A stretch of DNA of 64,000 nucleotides from Mycobacterium colombiense (GCF_001953985.1 NZ_MBEI01000050.1:1-64000), one strand, 5' to 3'. Counted from the first letter of the stretch, positions 1-8,315 are shown. Translations and numbers: made by a program. The notes: generated by a model not told the origin, from the letters alone.

Positions 1-94
1 GCGGTTCCAGCCAATCCGAACGCAACAACTTGTAGAGCAGGTCAGTGCTGATATTCCCCGACCCGACAATGGCCACACTCGCCTTAGTCGGCAT
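1..94 (-). CDS. hsaG: Acetaldehyde dehydrogenase (acylating) HsaG, N-terminal part only
   Basis: Only the first 31 codons lie in the window; the gene runs off the left edge. The reverse strand from ATG at 94 reads [19 protein letters not shown], the N-terminal Rossmann start (VAIVGSGNI) of acylating acetaldehyde/propionaldehyde dehydrogenases. An AAGGGG Shine-Dalgarno lies about 5 nt upstream of the ATG. In the family this enzyme converts the aldehyde released by aldolase HsaF into its acyl-CoA, with substrate channelling. It is the last step of the HsaEFG meta-cleavage branch, which processes 2-hydroxy-hexa-2,4-dienoate from rings A/B. It follows hsaE by 52 nt in the same direction, so the two are probably co-transcribed. 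hsaF is expected just outside the window. Confidence 0.9.
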   Translation of the reverse strand, partial: MPTKASVAIVGSGNISTDLLYKLLRSDWLEP

Positions 95-146
95 GATGCC
101 CCTTTTCGAAGCTTTTGAGATTTAAGTTAGACGATTTAATTCGAGC

Positions 147-932
147 TTATTCGAACGATAAACGCACGGAACCGAGGCCCGCGAAGTCGGCGACGAAGTT
201 GTCACCGGGGTGTGCGTCGATCGCCCGCGTGCACGATCCGGGCAGTACCACGTCGCCTTTGCGCAGGCGGACACCGAAGCCGTCCACCTTGCGGGCCAGC
301 CAGGCCACCGCGGTAACCGGATTGCCCAGCACCGCGTCGGTACGGCCTTCCGCGACGACCTCGTCGTTGCAACGCAACACGGCGTCGATCCCCTTGACGT
401 CGATGTCACGGGGGGAAACGCGCGCCTCACCGAGCACGAAACCCGCCGACGACGCATTGTCGGCGATGGTGTCGCAGAGTTCGATCTTCCAGTCCGTGAT
501 CCGGGTGTCGATAAGCTCGATCGAGGGGACGAGCGCCTCGGTGGCAGCCAGCACGTCGTCCTCGGTGCAGCCGGCTCCCGGCAGGTCCGCGTTCAGGACG
601 AACCCGACTTCGACCTCGACCCGGGGATACAGGTAGCGGTTCGCCTTGACCGGGGTGTCCTCGAACAGCTGCATCTCGTCGAGCAGATGTCCGTAGTCCG
701 GCTCGTCGACGCCCATCATTTGCTGGATCGCCAACGACGACAGCCCGACCTTGTGGCCCAGCACCCGGGCCCCTTCCGCGACTCTCTGGCGGATGTTGAT
801 CAGCTGAATCTCGTAGGCGTCGACGACGTCGATGTCCGGGTAGGCGGCGGTAAGCGGGGCGATCGGCTCGCCGCTCCGCTCGGCTTGCGCCAAGTCGGCA
901 GCTAGCTCGTCGCGCGTGGCAACACTGAGCAT
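147..932 (-). CDS. hsaE: 2-hydroxypentadienoate-type hydratase HsaE
   Basis: A 261-aa protein of the MhpD/fumarylacetoacetate-hydrolase-like hydratase family. It hydrates 2-hydroxyhexa-2,4-dienoate, the HsaD product from cholesterol ring A, to a 4-hydroxy-2-oxo acid that HsaF then cleaves. Visible family signatures are GHKVGLSS (about residues 58-65), the EVEVGFVL strand and the C-terminal LPGSCTRA. I chose ATG 932 because GAGGAGAC sits about 9 nt upstream; a start 18 codons further up has no ribosome binding site and would run into the divergent promoter. The gene is divergent from kstD, and both share the KstR-type operator at 990-1003. It heads the hsaE-hsaG operon. Confidence 0.92.
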   Translation of the reverse strand: MLSVATRDELAADLAQAERSGEPIAPLTAAYPDIDVVDAYEIQLINIRQRVAEGARVLGHKVGLSSLAIQQMMGVDEPDYGHLLDEMQLFEDTPVKANRYLYPRVEVEVGFVLNADLPGAGCTEDDVLAATEALVPSIELIDTRITDWKIELCDTIADNASSAGFVLGEARVSPRDIDVKGIDAVLRCNDEVVAEGRTDAVLGNPVTAVAWLARKVDGFGVRLRKGDVVLPGSCTRAIDAHPGDNFVADFAGLGSVRLSFE

Positions 933-989
933 TTTTTCACGTCTCCTCGTACGGTCGACCGGGCCAGTAGCGGCCGCCCGGGGCAATTC

Positions 990-1003
990 TATAACGTGTT
1001 CTA
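990..1003. promoter_or_regulatory. KstR operator, hsaE/kstD divergent promoter
   Basis: TATAACGTGTTCTA differs at one position from the perfect palindrome TAGAACGTGTTCTA seen beside kstR in this same window. It matches the known mycobacterial KstR motif (TnnAACnnGTTnnA). It ends one base before the kstD ATG, so the kstD transcript would have almost no leader, or the site overlaps the transcription start. One site probably represses both divergent genes. Confidence 0.88.
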
Positions 1004-1004
1004 C

Positions 1005-2687
1005 ATGTCAGCGCAGGAGTACGACGTCGTCGTGGTCGGGAGCGGCGGGGCCGGCATGGTGGCCGCCCTTACCGCCGCTCACCGGGGTCTTTCCACCATA
1101 GTCATCGAGAAGGCCCCACACTTCGGCGGTTCGACCGCACGCTCAGGCGGCGGCGTTTGGATCCCAAATAACGAAGTCCTCAAGCGTGACGGGGTCCGCG
1201 ATACCGCCGAGGCCGCCCGCACCTATCTGCACGGGATCGTCGGCAACGTCGTCGAGCCGGAGCGCATCGATACCTATCTCGAGCGCGGCCCCGAGATGCT
1301 GTCGTTTGTGCTGAAGCACACCCCGCTGAAGATGTGCTGGGTGCCGAAGTACTCCGACTACTACCCCGAGTCGCCGGGCGGCCGCGCGGAGGGCCGATCG
1401 ATCGAGCCGAAGCCGTTCAACGCCCGCAAGCTCGGTGCCGACGAAGCCGGCCTGGAGCCGGCCTACGGCAAGGTCCCGCTCAACGTCGTGGTGATGCAAC
1501 AGGATTACGTGCGGCTGAACCAGCTCAAGCGTCACCCGCGCGGTGTGCTGCGCAGCCTGAAAGTCGGGGCGCGCACCATGTGGGCCAAGGCGACAGGCAA
1601 GAACCTCGTCGGCATGGGCCGGGCGTTGATCGGGCCGCTGCGGATCGGGTTGCAGCGGGCCGGGGTTCCGGTCGTGCTCAACACCGCGCTCACCGACCTC
1701 TACGTCGAAGAAGGGGTGGTGCGTGGTGTCTACGTGCGCGGCGCCGGCGATGCCGAATCGGGTGAGCCCCGGCTGATCCGGGCGCGGCGCGGTGTGATCC
1801 TGGCGTCGGGCGGGTTCGAGCACAACGAACAGATGCGGGTGAAATACCAGCGCGCACCGATCACCACCGAGTGGACCGTCGGCGCAGTGGCCAACACCGG
1901 CGACGGGATTCTGGCGGGCGAAAAGCTCGGCGCCGCACTGGACATCATGGAAGACGCCTGGTGGGGGCCGACCGTCCCGCTGGTGGGGGCGCCCTGGTTC
2001 GCGTTGTCCGAGCGCAATTCGCCGGGGTCGATCATCGTCAACATGTCGGGCAAGCGGTTCATGAACGAGTCGATGCCCTACGTCGAGGCGTGCCATCACA
2101 TGTACGGCGGCGAATACGGTCAGGGCCCGGGACCGGGCGAGAACATCCCCGCCTGGCTGGTGTTCGACCAGCAGTACCGGGACCGCTACATCTTCGCGGG
2201 ATTGCAGCCCGGACAACGCATTCCGCGCAAGTGGCTGGAATCGGGCGTCATCATCACCGCCGACACCCTTGCGGAGCTGGCGCAGAAGGCCGGCCTTCCG
2301 GTGAACGAATTCACCGCAACCGTGGAACGTTTCAACGGCTTCGCCCGCTCCGGCATCGACGCCGACTTCCAGCGCGGCGAGAGCGCCTACGACAAGTACT
2401 ACGGCGACCCGACCAACAAGCCCAACCCCAACCTCGGCGAGATCAGTCACGCGCCGTACTACGCGGCCAAGATGGTGCCCGGTGATCTGGGCACCAAGGG
2501 TGGCATCCGCACCGACATCCACGGCCGGGCGCTGCGCGACGACGGCAGTATCATCGAAGGCCTCTACGCCGCGGGCAATGTCAGTGCTCCGGTGATGGGC
2601 CACACGTACCCCGGTCCGGGTGGCACCATCGGACCGGCCATGACGTTCGGCTACCTGGCGGCGTTGCACATTGCGGAGGAGCGCTGA
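1005..2687 (+). CDS. kstD: 3-ketosteroid delta1-dehydrogenase KstD
   Basis: A 560-aa FAD flavoprotein of the fumarate reductase/succinate dehydrogenase-like family. It introduces the C1-C2 double bond into ring A of 3-keto-4-ene steroids; together with 9-alpha-hydroxylation by KshAB this triggers ring B opening. The N-terminal dinucleotide-binding motif GSGGAG is at residues 12-17, followed by FGGSTARSGGG. The C-terminal FAD/active-site segment contains MGHTYPGPGGTIGPAMTFG. ATG 1005 (MSAQEYDVVVVG) aligns with the known KstD N-terminus; a GTG 9 nt upstream lies inside the operator and is less likely. The length is normal for the family. chsH3 follows after one base, implying a two-gene operon under KstR. 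Confidence 0.96.
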   Translation: MSAQEYDVVVVGSGGAGMVAALTAAHRGLSTIVIEKAPHFGGSTARSGGGVWIPNNEVLKRDGVRDTAEAARTYLHGIVGNVVEPERIDTYLERGPEMLSFVLKHTPLKMCWVPKYSDYYPESPGGRAEGRSIEPKPFNARKLGADEAGLEPAYGKVPLNVVVMQQDYVRLNQLKRHPRGVLRSLKVGARTMWAKATGKNLVGMGRALIGPLRIGLQRAGVPVVLNTALTDLYVEEGVVRGVYVRGAGDAESGEPRLIRARRGVILASGGFEHNEQMRVKYQRAPITTEWTVGAVANTGDGILAGEKLGAALDIMEDAWWGPTVPLVGAPWFALSERNSPGSIIVNMSGKRFMNESMPYVEACHHMYGGEYGQGPGPGENIPAWLVFDQQYRDRYIFAGLQPGQRIPRKWLESGVIITADTLAELAQKAGLPVNEFTATVERFNGFARSGIDADFQRGESAYDKYYGDPTNKPNPNLGEISHAPYYAAKMVPGDLGTKGGIRTDIHGRALRDDGSIIEGLYAAGNVSAPVMGHTYPGPGGTIGPAMTFGYLAALHIAEER

Positions 2688-2688
2688 G

Positions 2689-3549
2689 ATGCCCATCGAC
2701 GTAGACGTCGCGCTGAATGCCGAGCTGGATCCCATCGAATTCTCTTGGGCCAGCAGCGATGTGCAGCTCTACCACCTCGGGCTGGGTGCCGGTGCCGATC
2801 CGGTGGACCCGCGCGAGCTGCGCTACCTGATCGACGACACCCCGCAGGTGCTGCCGACGTTCGGCAACGTCGCCGCCACCTTCCACGTCACGAAGCCGCC
2901 GACCGTCAAGTTCCCCGGCATCGACATCGAGCTGAGCAAGGTGCTGCACGCCAGCGAGCGGGTCGAGGCGCCCGCCCCGCTGCCGCCGTCGGGCTCGGCC
3001 AAGGCCGTCACCCGGTTCACGGACATCTGGGACAAGGGCAAGGCCGCCGTCATCTGGAGCGAGACGACGGTGACCGCGCCGGACGGCACGCTGCTGTGGA
3101 CGCAGCGCCGGTCCATCTTCGCCCGCGGCGAAGGCGGATTCGGCGGCGAGCGTGGGCCATCGACGTCGGACGGCGCGCCCGACCGTGCCCCCGATCTCGA
3201 GGTCGACGTGCCGATTCTGCCGCAGCAGGCGCTGCTCTACCGGCTGTGCGGCGACCGCAATCCGCTGCACTCCGATCCCGAATTCGCCGCTGCCGCAGGG
3301 TTTTCCCAGCCCATCCTGCACGGGCTGTGCACCTACGGCATGACCTGCAAGGCGATCACCGATGCGCTGCTCGACGGCGATACCGGAGCGGTGGCAGCCT
3401 ACGGCGCACGTTTCGCCGGGGTGGCTTTCCCCGGCGAAACGCTGAAGGTCGGCATCTGGAAGGACAACGGCCGCTTCCTGGCCAGCGTCGTCGCGCCCTC
3501 GCGCGACAACGCCGTCGTGCTGTCGGGCGTCGAACTGATCCCCGCGTAA
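2689..3549 (+). CDS. chsH3: MaoC-like enoyl-CoA hydratase (Rv3538 orthologue, ChsH3)
   Basis: A 286-aa double hot-dog hydratase-2 protein. The catalytic block near residues 182-205 reads CGDRNPLHSDPEFA, then GFSQPILHGLCTYG, giving the classic Asp/His hydratase-2 signature (GDxNPLHxD). The N-terminal half is the degenerate hot-dog repeat usual for the family. It hydrates an alpha,beta-unsaturated acyl-CoA; the Rv3538 orthologue is assigned to cholesterol side-chain beta-oxidation under the name ChsH3, though I am less sure of the exact substrate. ATG 2689 starts one base after the kstD stop, so the genes are almost certainly co-transcribed and translationally coupled. An in-frame ATG 18 nt upstream within kstD is less likely. 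Confidence 0.85.
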   Translation: MPIDVDVALNAELDPIEFSWASSDVQLYHLGLGAGADPVDPRELRYLIDDTPQVLPTFGNVAATFHVTKPPTVKFPGIDIELSKVLHASERVEAPAPLPPSGSAKAVTRFTDIWDKGKAAVIWSETTVTAPDGTLLWTQRRSIFARGEGGFGGERGPSTSDGAPDRAPDLEVDVPILPQQALLYRLCGDRNPLHSDPEFAAAAGFSQPILHGLCTYGMTCKAITDALLDGDTGAVAAYGARFAGVAFPGETLKVGIWKDNGRFLASVVAPSRDNAVVLSGVELIPA

Positions 3550-3560
3550 CGCCTTCTGCG

Positions 3561-3648
3561 CTTCTCTCGCCGAGCGCCGGTCTTCTCTCGCCGAGTGTGA
3601 AACTATTTTCACGTTCGGCGGCGAGCGTGAAACTAACTTCACGCTCGC
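3561..3648. repeat. Short direct repeats and a perfect 11-bp-arm hairpin downstream of chsH3
   Basis: CTTCTCTCGCCGAG occurs at 3561-3574 and again at 3582-3595. A degenerate palindrome, GTGAAACTATTTTCAC, follows at about 3597-3612. A perfect inverted repeat then has arms GCGAGCGTGAA (3621-3631) and TTCACGCTCGC (3638-3648) around loop ACTAAC. The stop codon of the DUF559 gene lies inside the right arm. Copies of the same unit recur upstream of that gene at 4532-4578. The hairpin may also end both convergent transcripts. Confidence 0.85.
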
Positions 3649-4478
3649 AGAGCGCGAGCCGCTTGCACCCGGCGAATGATGTCGGCTGGCCGGTCGCCCG
3701 CGACCACCCTCACCACAATCCAACCGCGTCGCTGCAGCATTTCTGAGCGACGAATATCCCATCCATACTGACGCCGATTCGTCCGATGATGATCACCGTC
3801 ATACTCGACCGCGACCTTTAGTTCTTCCCAACCCATGTCGAGATAGGCCACAAGATCGCCAGACTCATCGCTGATCGGGATCTGCGTCTGCGGTGGCGGT
3901 AAGCCCGCTTGTACCAGCACAATCCGCAGCCACGACTCCTTCGGAGACTGCGCCCCACTGTCGAATAGTGCGATGGCCTTGCGCGCCTGCACGATGCCCC
4001 GGCGGCGCGAGTACCTTTGCGCAAGCAAATCGACGTCGGCCGCCTTGATTCCCGTTGCGCGGGCCAACGCGTCGATGCCGGCAACCGCCGCTGTAGTCGA
4101 ATACCAGCAGCCGATATCGAGGGCTGTCCTGGCTGCCGAGGTCAGCGGGATTCCTCCTATAACGGAGATCTCGTCGTCCTCGATCCGGTCGCCGTGTGCT
4201 CTGATTCCAGCCTGGGGATGGCGGTTGTCGTGGATGAGGTCCACCACCGTCAAGCTGTCGACCCATTTGCTCCCGTGTAGCGCCGCGGCGGCGAACCCGG
4301 CGACCACGCCCTGGCGCCCGGACCACAACCAGCCGGCTCTCGCTCGCATGGCCGCAGTGATGTCCGCATCCCGCCTCACGTAAACATCTCGGAAAAGCCG
4401 CACATAGCCCGTGCTCAGCCGGCCTCTGGTCAGTGTGCCTCGAGCAACGGCTTCACTGCCGAGGAACGGCTCTCCCAT
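3639..4478 (-). CDS. DUF559-type protein with AbiEi-like N-terminus
   Basis: A 279-aa protein of a type abundant in mycobacteria. The N-terminal half resembles AbiEi-like winged-helix/antitoxin domains (GRLSTGYVRLFRDVYVRRD, then the IGGIPLTSAARTALDIG block at about 107-123). The C-terminal part carries the DUF559/Vsr-endonuclease-like core, with VEYDGDHHR at about 225-233 and RSEMLQRRGWIVVRV after it. Asp/His residues in that core suggest a PD-(D/E)xK-like nuclease fold, but no activity is established to my knowledge. It starts at ATG 4478 and stands alone between two tail-to-tail operons, flanked by palindromic repeats. In M. tuberculosis the corresponding gap holds PPE63. The setting suggests an accessory insertion. 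Confidence 0.75.
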   Translation of the reverse strand: MGEPFLGSEAVARGTLTRGRLSTGYVRLFRDVYVRRDADITAAMRARAGWLWSGRQGVVAGFAAAALHGSKWVDSLTVVDLIHDNRHPQAGIRAHGDRIEDDEISVIGGIPLTSAARTALDIGCWYSTTAAVAGIDALARATGIKAADVDLLAQRYSRRRGIVQARKAIALFDSGAQSPKESWLRIVLVQAGLPPPQTQIPISDESGDLVAYLDMGWEELKVAVEYDGDHHRTNRRQYGWDIRRSEMLQRRGWIVVRVVAGDRPADIIRRVQAARALRA

Positions 4479-4531
4479 GGCGGCAGCGTCGCACGAGTCG
4501 CTCGCACCGTCACTTCACTCGTCCAATGTGC

Positions 4532-4578
4532 AGTTAGTTTCACGCTCGGCCGCGAGTGCGCAACTAACTTCACGCTCG
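4532..4578. repeat. Second copy of the palindromic unit, upstream of the DUF559 gene
   Basis: AGTTAGTTTCACGCTCG (4532-4548) is an inverted half of the unit found at 3621-3648. The segment 4552-4578 is a direct copy of 3621-3647 with three mismatches, keeping ACTAACTTCACGCTCG. Together with the left-hand set, these bracket the DUF559 gene. Confidence 0.85.
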
Positions 4579-4633
4579 ACGGGCCTGCTCGCCGGGAGAG
4601 GGGCTAGCCGCACACTCGCGCGGCGTTAGGCCC

Positions 4634-5803
4634 CTAGCCCAGGATCAGGCCCGAGGTGGGCACACCGGTTCCGGCGGTGACGAGGACGTGCTCGACGTCC
4701 GGCACCGGGTTGACCGAGGTGCCCCGCAGCTGCCGCACACCCTCGGCGATGCCGTTCATCCCGTGGATGTAGGCCTCGCCGAGTTGGCCACCGTGGGTGT
4801 TGATCGGCAGTCGCCCACCGATCTCGATGGCACCGTCGGCGATGAAGTCCTTGGCCTCGCCCTTGCCGCAGAATCCCAACTCTTCCAACTGAATCAGGGT
4901 GAACGGCGTGAAGTGGTCGTAAAGGATCGCGGTCTGGATGTCGGTCGGCTTCAACCCCGACTGCCCCCAGAGCTGCTGGCCCACCACACCCATCTCGGGC
5001 AGGCCGAGCTCGGGCCGGTAGTAGCTGACCATCGTGTACTGGTCGGGACTGGAGCCCTGGGCCGCCGCCTCGATGATCGCCGGTCGCTGCTTGAGATCCT
5101 TCGCCCGCTCCGGCGATGTCACGACGATAGCGACCGCGCCGTCGGTCTCCTGGCAGCAATCCAGCAGCCGCAGCGGCTCGGCGATCCACCGCGAATTCTG
5201 GTGGTCCTCAATGGTTATCGGCTTCTCGTAGAAATACGCCTTCGGGTTCTTGGCCGCATGCTTGCGGTCGGCCACCGAAATCGCACCGAAGTCCCGGCTG
5301 GTCGCACCGGACAGATGCATATATCGCTGGGCGATCATGGCGACCTGTGCGGCCGGCGTGGACAGCCCGTGCGGGTAGGAGAACGAGTTGTCCGCCGCCG
5401 TCGAATCAGCTTGCGCGCCGGCGTTTCCCACCAGTCGGGTCTGCACCTGACCGAACCGCATGCCCGAACGCTCGTTGAACGCCCGGTACGCGACGACGAC
5501 CTCGGCCACCCCCGTGGCCACGGCGATCGCCGCCTGCTGGACGGTCGCGCACGCGGCACCGCCGCCGTACCCGATCTGCGAGAAGAACTTCAGGTCACCG
5601 ATGCCGGCCGCACGCGCCACCGCGGTCTCGTTGTTGGTGTCCATCGTGAACGTGGTCAGCCCGTCGACGTCCGAGGGGCTCAGCCCCGCGTCGTCCAGCG
5701 CATCCAGCACCGCCTCGGCCGCCAGCCGCAGCTCGCTGCGTCCGGAGTCCTTGGAGAAGTCGGTGGCGCCGATGCCGACGATCGCAGCCTTACCCGACAA
5801 CAT
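4634..5803 (-). CDS. ltp2: Thiolase-like retro-aldolase Ltp2
   Basis: A 389-aa lipid-transfer/thiolase-fold protein (SCP-x thiolase type). With ChsH2 it cleaves the 17-hydroxy-pregnenone-20-carboxyl-CoA aldol product, releasing propionyl-CoA and androstenedione. Fold signatures include the N-terminal KAAIVGIGATDFSK, IGYGGGAACATVQQA where true thiolases keep the nucleophilic Cys loop, and the C-terminal GEAYIHGMNGIAEGVRQL with HGMNG near residues 348-352. ILYDHFTPF and GEAYIHG hold the tyrosines that replace thiolase catalysis in this subgroup. The start is ATG 5803, directly after the chsH1 stop. It is last in the cyp125 operon. Confidence 0.93.
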   Translation of the reverse strand: MLSGKAAIVGIGATDFSKDSGRSELRLAAEAVLDALDDAGLSPSDVDGLTTFTMDTNNETAVARAAGIGDLKFFSQIGYGGGAACATVQQAAIAVATGVAEVVVAYRAFNERSGMRFGQVQTRLVGNAGAQADSTAADNSFSYPHGLSTPAAQVAMIAQRYMHLSGATSRDFGAISVADRKHAAKNPKAYFYEKPITIEDHQNSRWIAEPLRLLDCCQETDGAVAIVVTSPERAKDLKQRPAIIEAAAQGSSPDQYTMVSYYRPELGLPEMGVVGQQLWGQSGLKPTDIQTAILYDHFTPFTLIQLEELGFCGKGEAKDFIADGAIEIGGRLPINTHGGQLGEAYIHGMNGIAEGVRQLRGTSVNPVPDVEHVLVTAGTGVPTSGLILG

Positions 5804-6205
5804 CTACGAACCCCCGATCGTGAGCGTCACGTTCGCGATGACGTGATCACCAAGGCTATTGCGGCCGAACACCTTCAGCGTGATCAGGCCGTCGTCGATG
5901 GCGGTCACCTCACCGGAGAAGGTGACGGTGTCGTAGGCGTACCACGGCACGCCGAGCCGCAGCCCGATCGACTTGATCCGCGCCGTCGGGCCGGCCCAGT
6001 CGGTGACGTAGCGCTGCACCAGGCCGGTGTCGGTGAGGATGTTGACGAAGATGTCCTTGGAACCCTTGGCCTGGGCCAGGTCCCGGTCATGGTGCACGTC
6101 CTGAAAGTCCCTGGTGGCCAGGGCCGTCGAGATGATGAACGTCGGCGTGCCCTCCAGCTTGAGCTCGGGCAGAACGGTGCCTACTTCCACAGCAGGTGCG
6201 CTCAT
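5804..6205 (-). CDS. chsH1: MaoC-like hydratase subunit ChsH1
   Basis: A 133-aa single hot-dog domain subunit. It pairs with the N-terminal MaoC domain of ChsH2 to hydrate 3-oxo-4,17-pregnadiene-20-carboxyl-CoA in the last side-chain cycle. The segment TRDFQDVHHDRDLAQAKGS (about residues 32-50) carries the hydratase-2 type Asp/His pair (DxxxxHxD layout). I chose ATG 6205 because it overlaps the chsH2 stop as ATGA, the coupling used throughout this operon; an upstream ATG 10 codons earlier would overlap chsH2 further. The TAG stop directly abuts the ltp2 ATG. A stable complex ChsH1-ChsH2-Ltp2 is known for the M. tuberculosis orthologues. Confidence 0.93.
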   Translation of the reverse strand: MSAPAVEVGTVLPELKLEGTPTFIISTALATRDFQDVHHDRDLAQAKGSKDIFVNILTDTGLVQRYVTDWAGPTARIKSIGLRLGVPWYAYDTVTFSGEVTAIDDGLITLKVFGRNSLGDHVIANVTLTIGGS

Positions 6206-7155
6206 GCGTCCGGCTCCCAGGCGTAGAGGCTCCACTCCGGGCCGGACTCACCGGCCGGGAAGTCGATATAGGTTGCGCGGACCGGCATTCCGATCTTGAT
6301 CTCGGCGTGGTCGACGTTGCGTAGCTCGCCGAGCATCCGAACGCCCTCATCCAATTCGATCAGTGCGATCACGAACGGCAGTGTGCGACCGGGCACCTTC
6401 GGCGCGTGGTGCACCACGAAGCTGAACACCGTGCCGCGACCGCTGGCCACCGCGTAGTCGATGGGCTCGGCCTTGTCCTGCCACACCGCCGGCACCGGCG
6501 GGTGCTGGAGGGTGCCGTCGGCGAGGCGCTGGATCCGCAGTTCGTGCGCTTTGACGCCCTCCCAGAAGAAGGCGGTGTCGCGCGACACCGCGGGACGCAT
6601 CATGGCATCGGCGTCCAGGTCCTGCGGAACGGAGCCGGCGGTGCCGGAATCCTCGCGTGGTCTGAACTTCAGGATGCGCCAAGCCATTTCGGCGACGTCC
6701 TCGTCGCCGACCCGCCAGGTGATGTGCTGGTTGATGAACCAGCCCTCGCCGAGCCCGGTCTGCTTGGGGCCGACTACGTCGCGCATCTCGGAGTGGACGG
6801 TGACCTGCTCGCCCGGACGCAGATACCGGTGATAGGTCTGCTCGCAGTTGGTCGCGACCACCCCGATGTAGCCCGCGTCGTCGAACAGCTTCATGATCGG
6901 GCCCATGGGGTCGTCGGTCGGTCGTTCCCCACCCAGTCCGAACATGGTCCACACCTGAATCATGGCCGGCGGTGCGACGATGCCGGGATGACCGGCGGCC
7001 TTGGCGGCGGCCTCGTCGACGTAGATCGGGTTGGCATCGCCGAGCGCCTCGACCCAGTTGTTGATCGTCGGCTGGTTCACCGGATCCCGGGCATCCCGCG
7101 GCTTAGCGACGACGGTGGCGGTGATTTCCGCGACCGCTTCTTTGATATCCGTCAT
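6202..7155 (-). CDS. chsH2: ChsH2: MaoC-like hydratase fused to DUF35 domain
   Basis: A 317-aa two-domain protein. The N-terminal MaoC-like hot-dog domain (about 1-165) lacks an evident catalytic Asp/His pair and is thought to bind the substrate while ChsH1 provides catalysis. The C-terminal DUF35/OB-fold domain (about 180-317) is the docking partner of the aldolase Ltp2. In many DUF35 proteins a rubredoxin-like zinc ribbon with paired CxxC motifs precedes the OB fold; I see no such cysteines here (HPPVPAVWQDKAEP occupies that place). ATG 7155 overlaps the chsE2 stop as ATGA. Role: hydration, then presentation of the aldol substrate to Ltp2. Confidence 0.93.
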   Translation of the reverse strand: MTDIKEAVAEITATVVAKPRDARDPVNQPTINNWVEALGDANPIYVDEAAAKAAGHPGIVAPPAMIQVWTMFGLGGERPTDDPMGPIMKLFDDAGYIGVVATNCEQTYHRYLRPGEQVTVHSEMRDVVGPKQTGLGEGWFINQHITWRVGDEDVAEMAWRILKFRPREDSGTAGSVPQDLDADAMMRPAVSRDTAFFWEGVKAHELRIQRLADGTLQHPPVPAVWQDKAEPIDYAVASGRGTVFSFVVHHAPKVPGRTLPFVIALIELDEGVRMLGELRNVDHAEIKIGMPVRATYIDFPAGESGPEWSLYAWEPDA

Positions 7156-8315
7156 CGAGGCACCCTCGGCACCTTGAGGCCGGACGCGGCGATCATCTCG
7201 CGCATCACTTCGTTCACGCCCCCGCCGAAGGTGATGACCAGGTTGCGCTTGGTCTGGGAGTCCAGCCAGTTGAGCAGGTCGGCGGTGTCGGAATCGGCGG
7301 GGTTGCCGTACTTGCCGACGATTTCCTCGGCGAGCCGGCCGATGTACTGGATGCGCTCGGTGCCAAAGACTTTCGTCGACGCGGCGTCGGCCACGTTGAT
7401 GTCCTCGCCCGCGGCGGCCACCTGCCAGTTGAGCAGCTCGTTGATCCGCCACATCGCGTGGATCTCACCGAGCGCCCGCTTGACGTCCTGGTGGTCGATC
7501 GGCGTGACGCCGTCACTGCCCGGCTTGGACGCCCAGGCGTGCACCCGGTCGTAGATGCCGGCGGTGCGGCCCGCCGGGCCCAGCATGACCCGCTCGTTGT
7601 TGAGCTGGGTGGTGATCAGCCGCCATCCGCCGTTCTCCTCGCCGACCAACATTTCCGCGGGCACCCGTACGTCGTTGTAGTAGGTGGCGTTGGTGTGGTG
7701 CGCGCCGTCGGACAGGATGATCGGAGTCCAGGAGTAACCGGGATCCTTGGTGTCGACGATCAGGATCGAAATACCCTTGTGCTTCACGGCTTCCGGGTCG
7801 GTGCGGCAGGCCAGCCAGATGTAGTCCGCGTCGTGGGCACCGGTGGTGAAGATCTTCTGCCCGTTGACGATGTACTCGTCGCCATGGCGAACGGCGGTGG
7901 TCCGCAGCGAGGCCAGGTCGGTGCCCGCCTCGGGCTCGGTGTAGCCGATCGCGAAGTGCACCTCGCCCGCCAGGATGGCCGGCAGGAACCTCTTCTTCTG
8001 CTCGTCGCTGCCGAACTGCTGCAGAACCGGGCCGACCGTCTGCAACGTCACCGCGGGCAGCGGCACGTCGGCCCGGTGCGCCTCGTTGACGAAGATCGAC
8101 TGCTCGATCGGGCCGAAGCCCAAGCCGCCGAACTCCTTTGGCCATCCGACGCCGAGCTTGCCGTCGCGGCCCATCCGCCGGATCACCGCGCGGTAGGCCT
8201 CGTTGTGACGGTCCTGCTCCATCGCCTTCATCTCGTCGGACGAGATCAGGTTCGAAAAGTATTCCCGCAGTTCCGCTTGCAGCTGGCGCTGCTCCGGAGT
8301 CAGGTCTATGAACAT
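7152..8315 (-). CDS. chsE2: Acyl-CoA dehydrogenase subunit FadE29 (ChsE2)
   Basis: A 387-aa acyl-CoA dehydrogenase-fold protein. With ChsE1 it forms an alpha2-beta2 heterotetramer that dehydrogenates 3-oxo-4-pregnene-20-carboxyl-CoA. Visible ACAD features are the central FAD-binding block GYTEPEAGTDLASLRT (about 124-139), the NGQKIFTTGAHDADYIWL strand, and a C-terminal FAD-binding helix region with FGGGVNEVMREMIA. The length is standard. The ATG at 8315 lies inside the 3' end of chsE1 (10-nt overlap), indicating translational coupling of the two subunits. It is a member of the KstR-controlled cyp125 operon. Confidence 0.94.
   Translation of the reverse strand: MFIDLTPEQRQLQAELREYFSNLISSDEMKAMEQDRHNEAYRAVIRRMGRDGKLGVGWPKEFGGLGFGPIEQSIFVNEAHRADVPLPAVTLQTVGPVLQQFGSDEQKKRFLPAILAGEVHFAIGYTEPEAGTDLASLRTTAVRHGDEYIVNGQKIFTTGAHDADYIWLACRTDPEAVKHKGISILIVDTKDPGYSWTPIILSDGAHHTNATYYNDVRVPAEMLVGEENGGWRLITTQLNNERVMLGPAGRTAGIYDRVHAWASKPGSDGVTPIDHQDVKRALGEIHAMWRINELLNWQVAAAGEDINVADAASTKVFGTERIQYIGRLAEEIVGKYGNPADSDTADLLNWLDSQTKRNLVITFGGGVNEVMREMIAASGLKVPRVPR

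Noticed and set aside
1143..2735. Long reverse-strand open frame opposite kstD
   Set aside because: Its composition is the usual antisense artefact of GC-rich codon bias (Val/Gly/Arg/His rich), with no domain and full overlap with a certain gene. The same applies to long frames opposite ltp2, cyp125, fadA5, fadE34 and the LuxR gene.
3561..3648. Possible CRISPR-like tandem repeats
   Set aside because: The units are short, palindromic and irregular, with no spacers of uniform size and no cas genes. They fit a dispersed palindromic repeat better.
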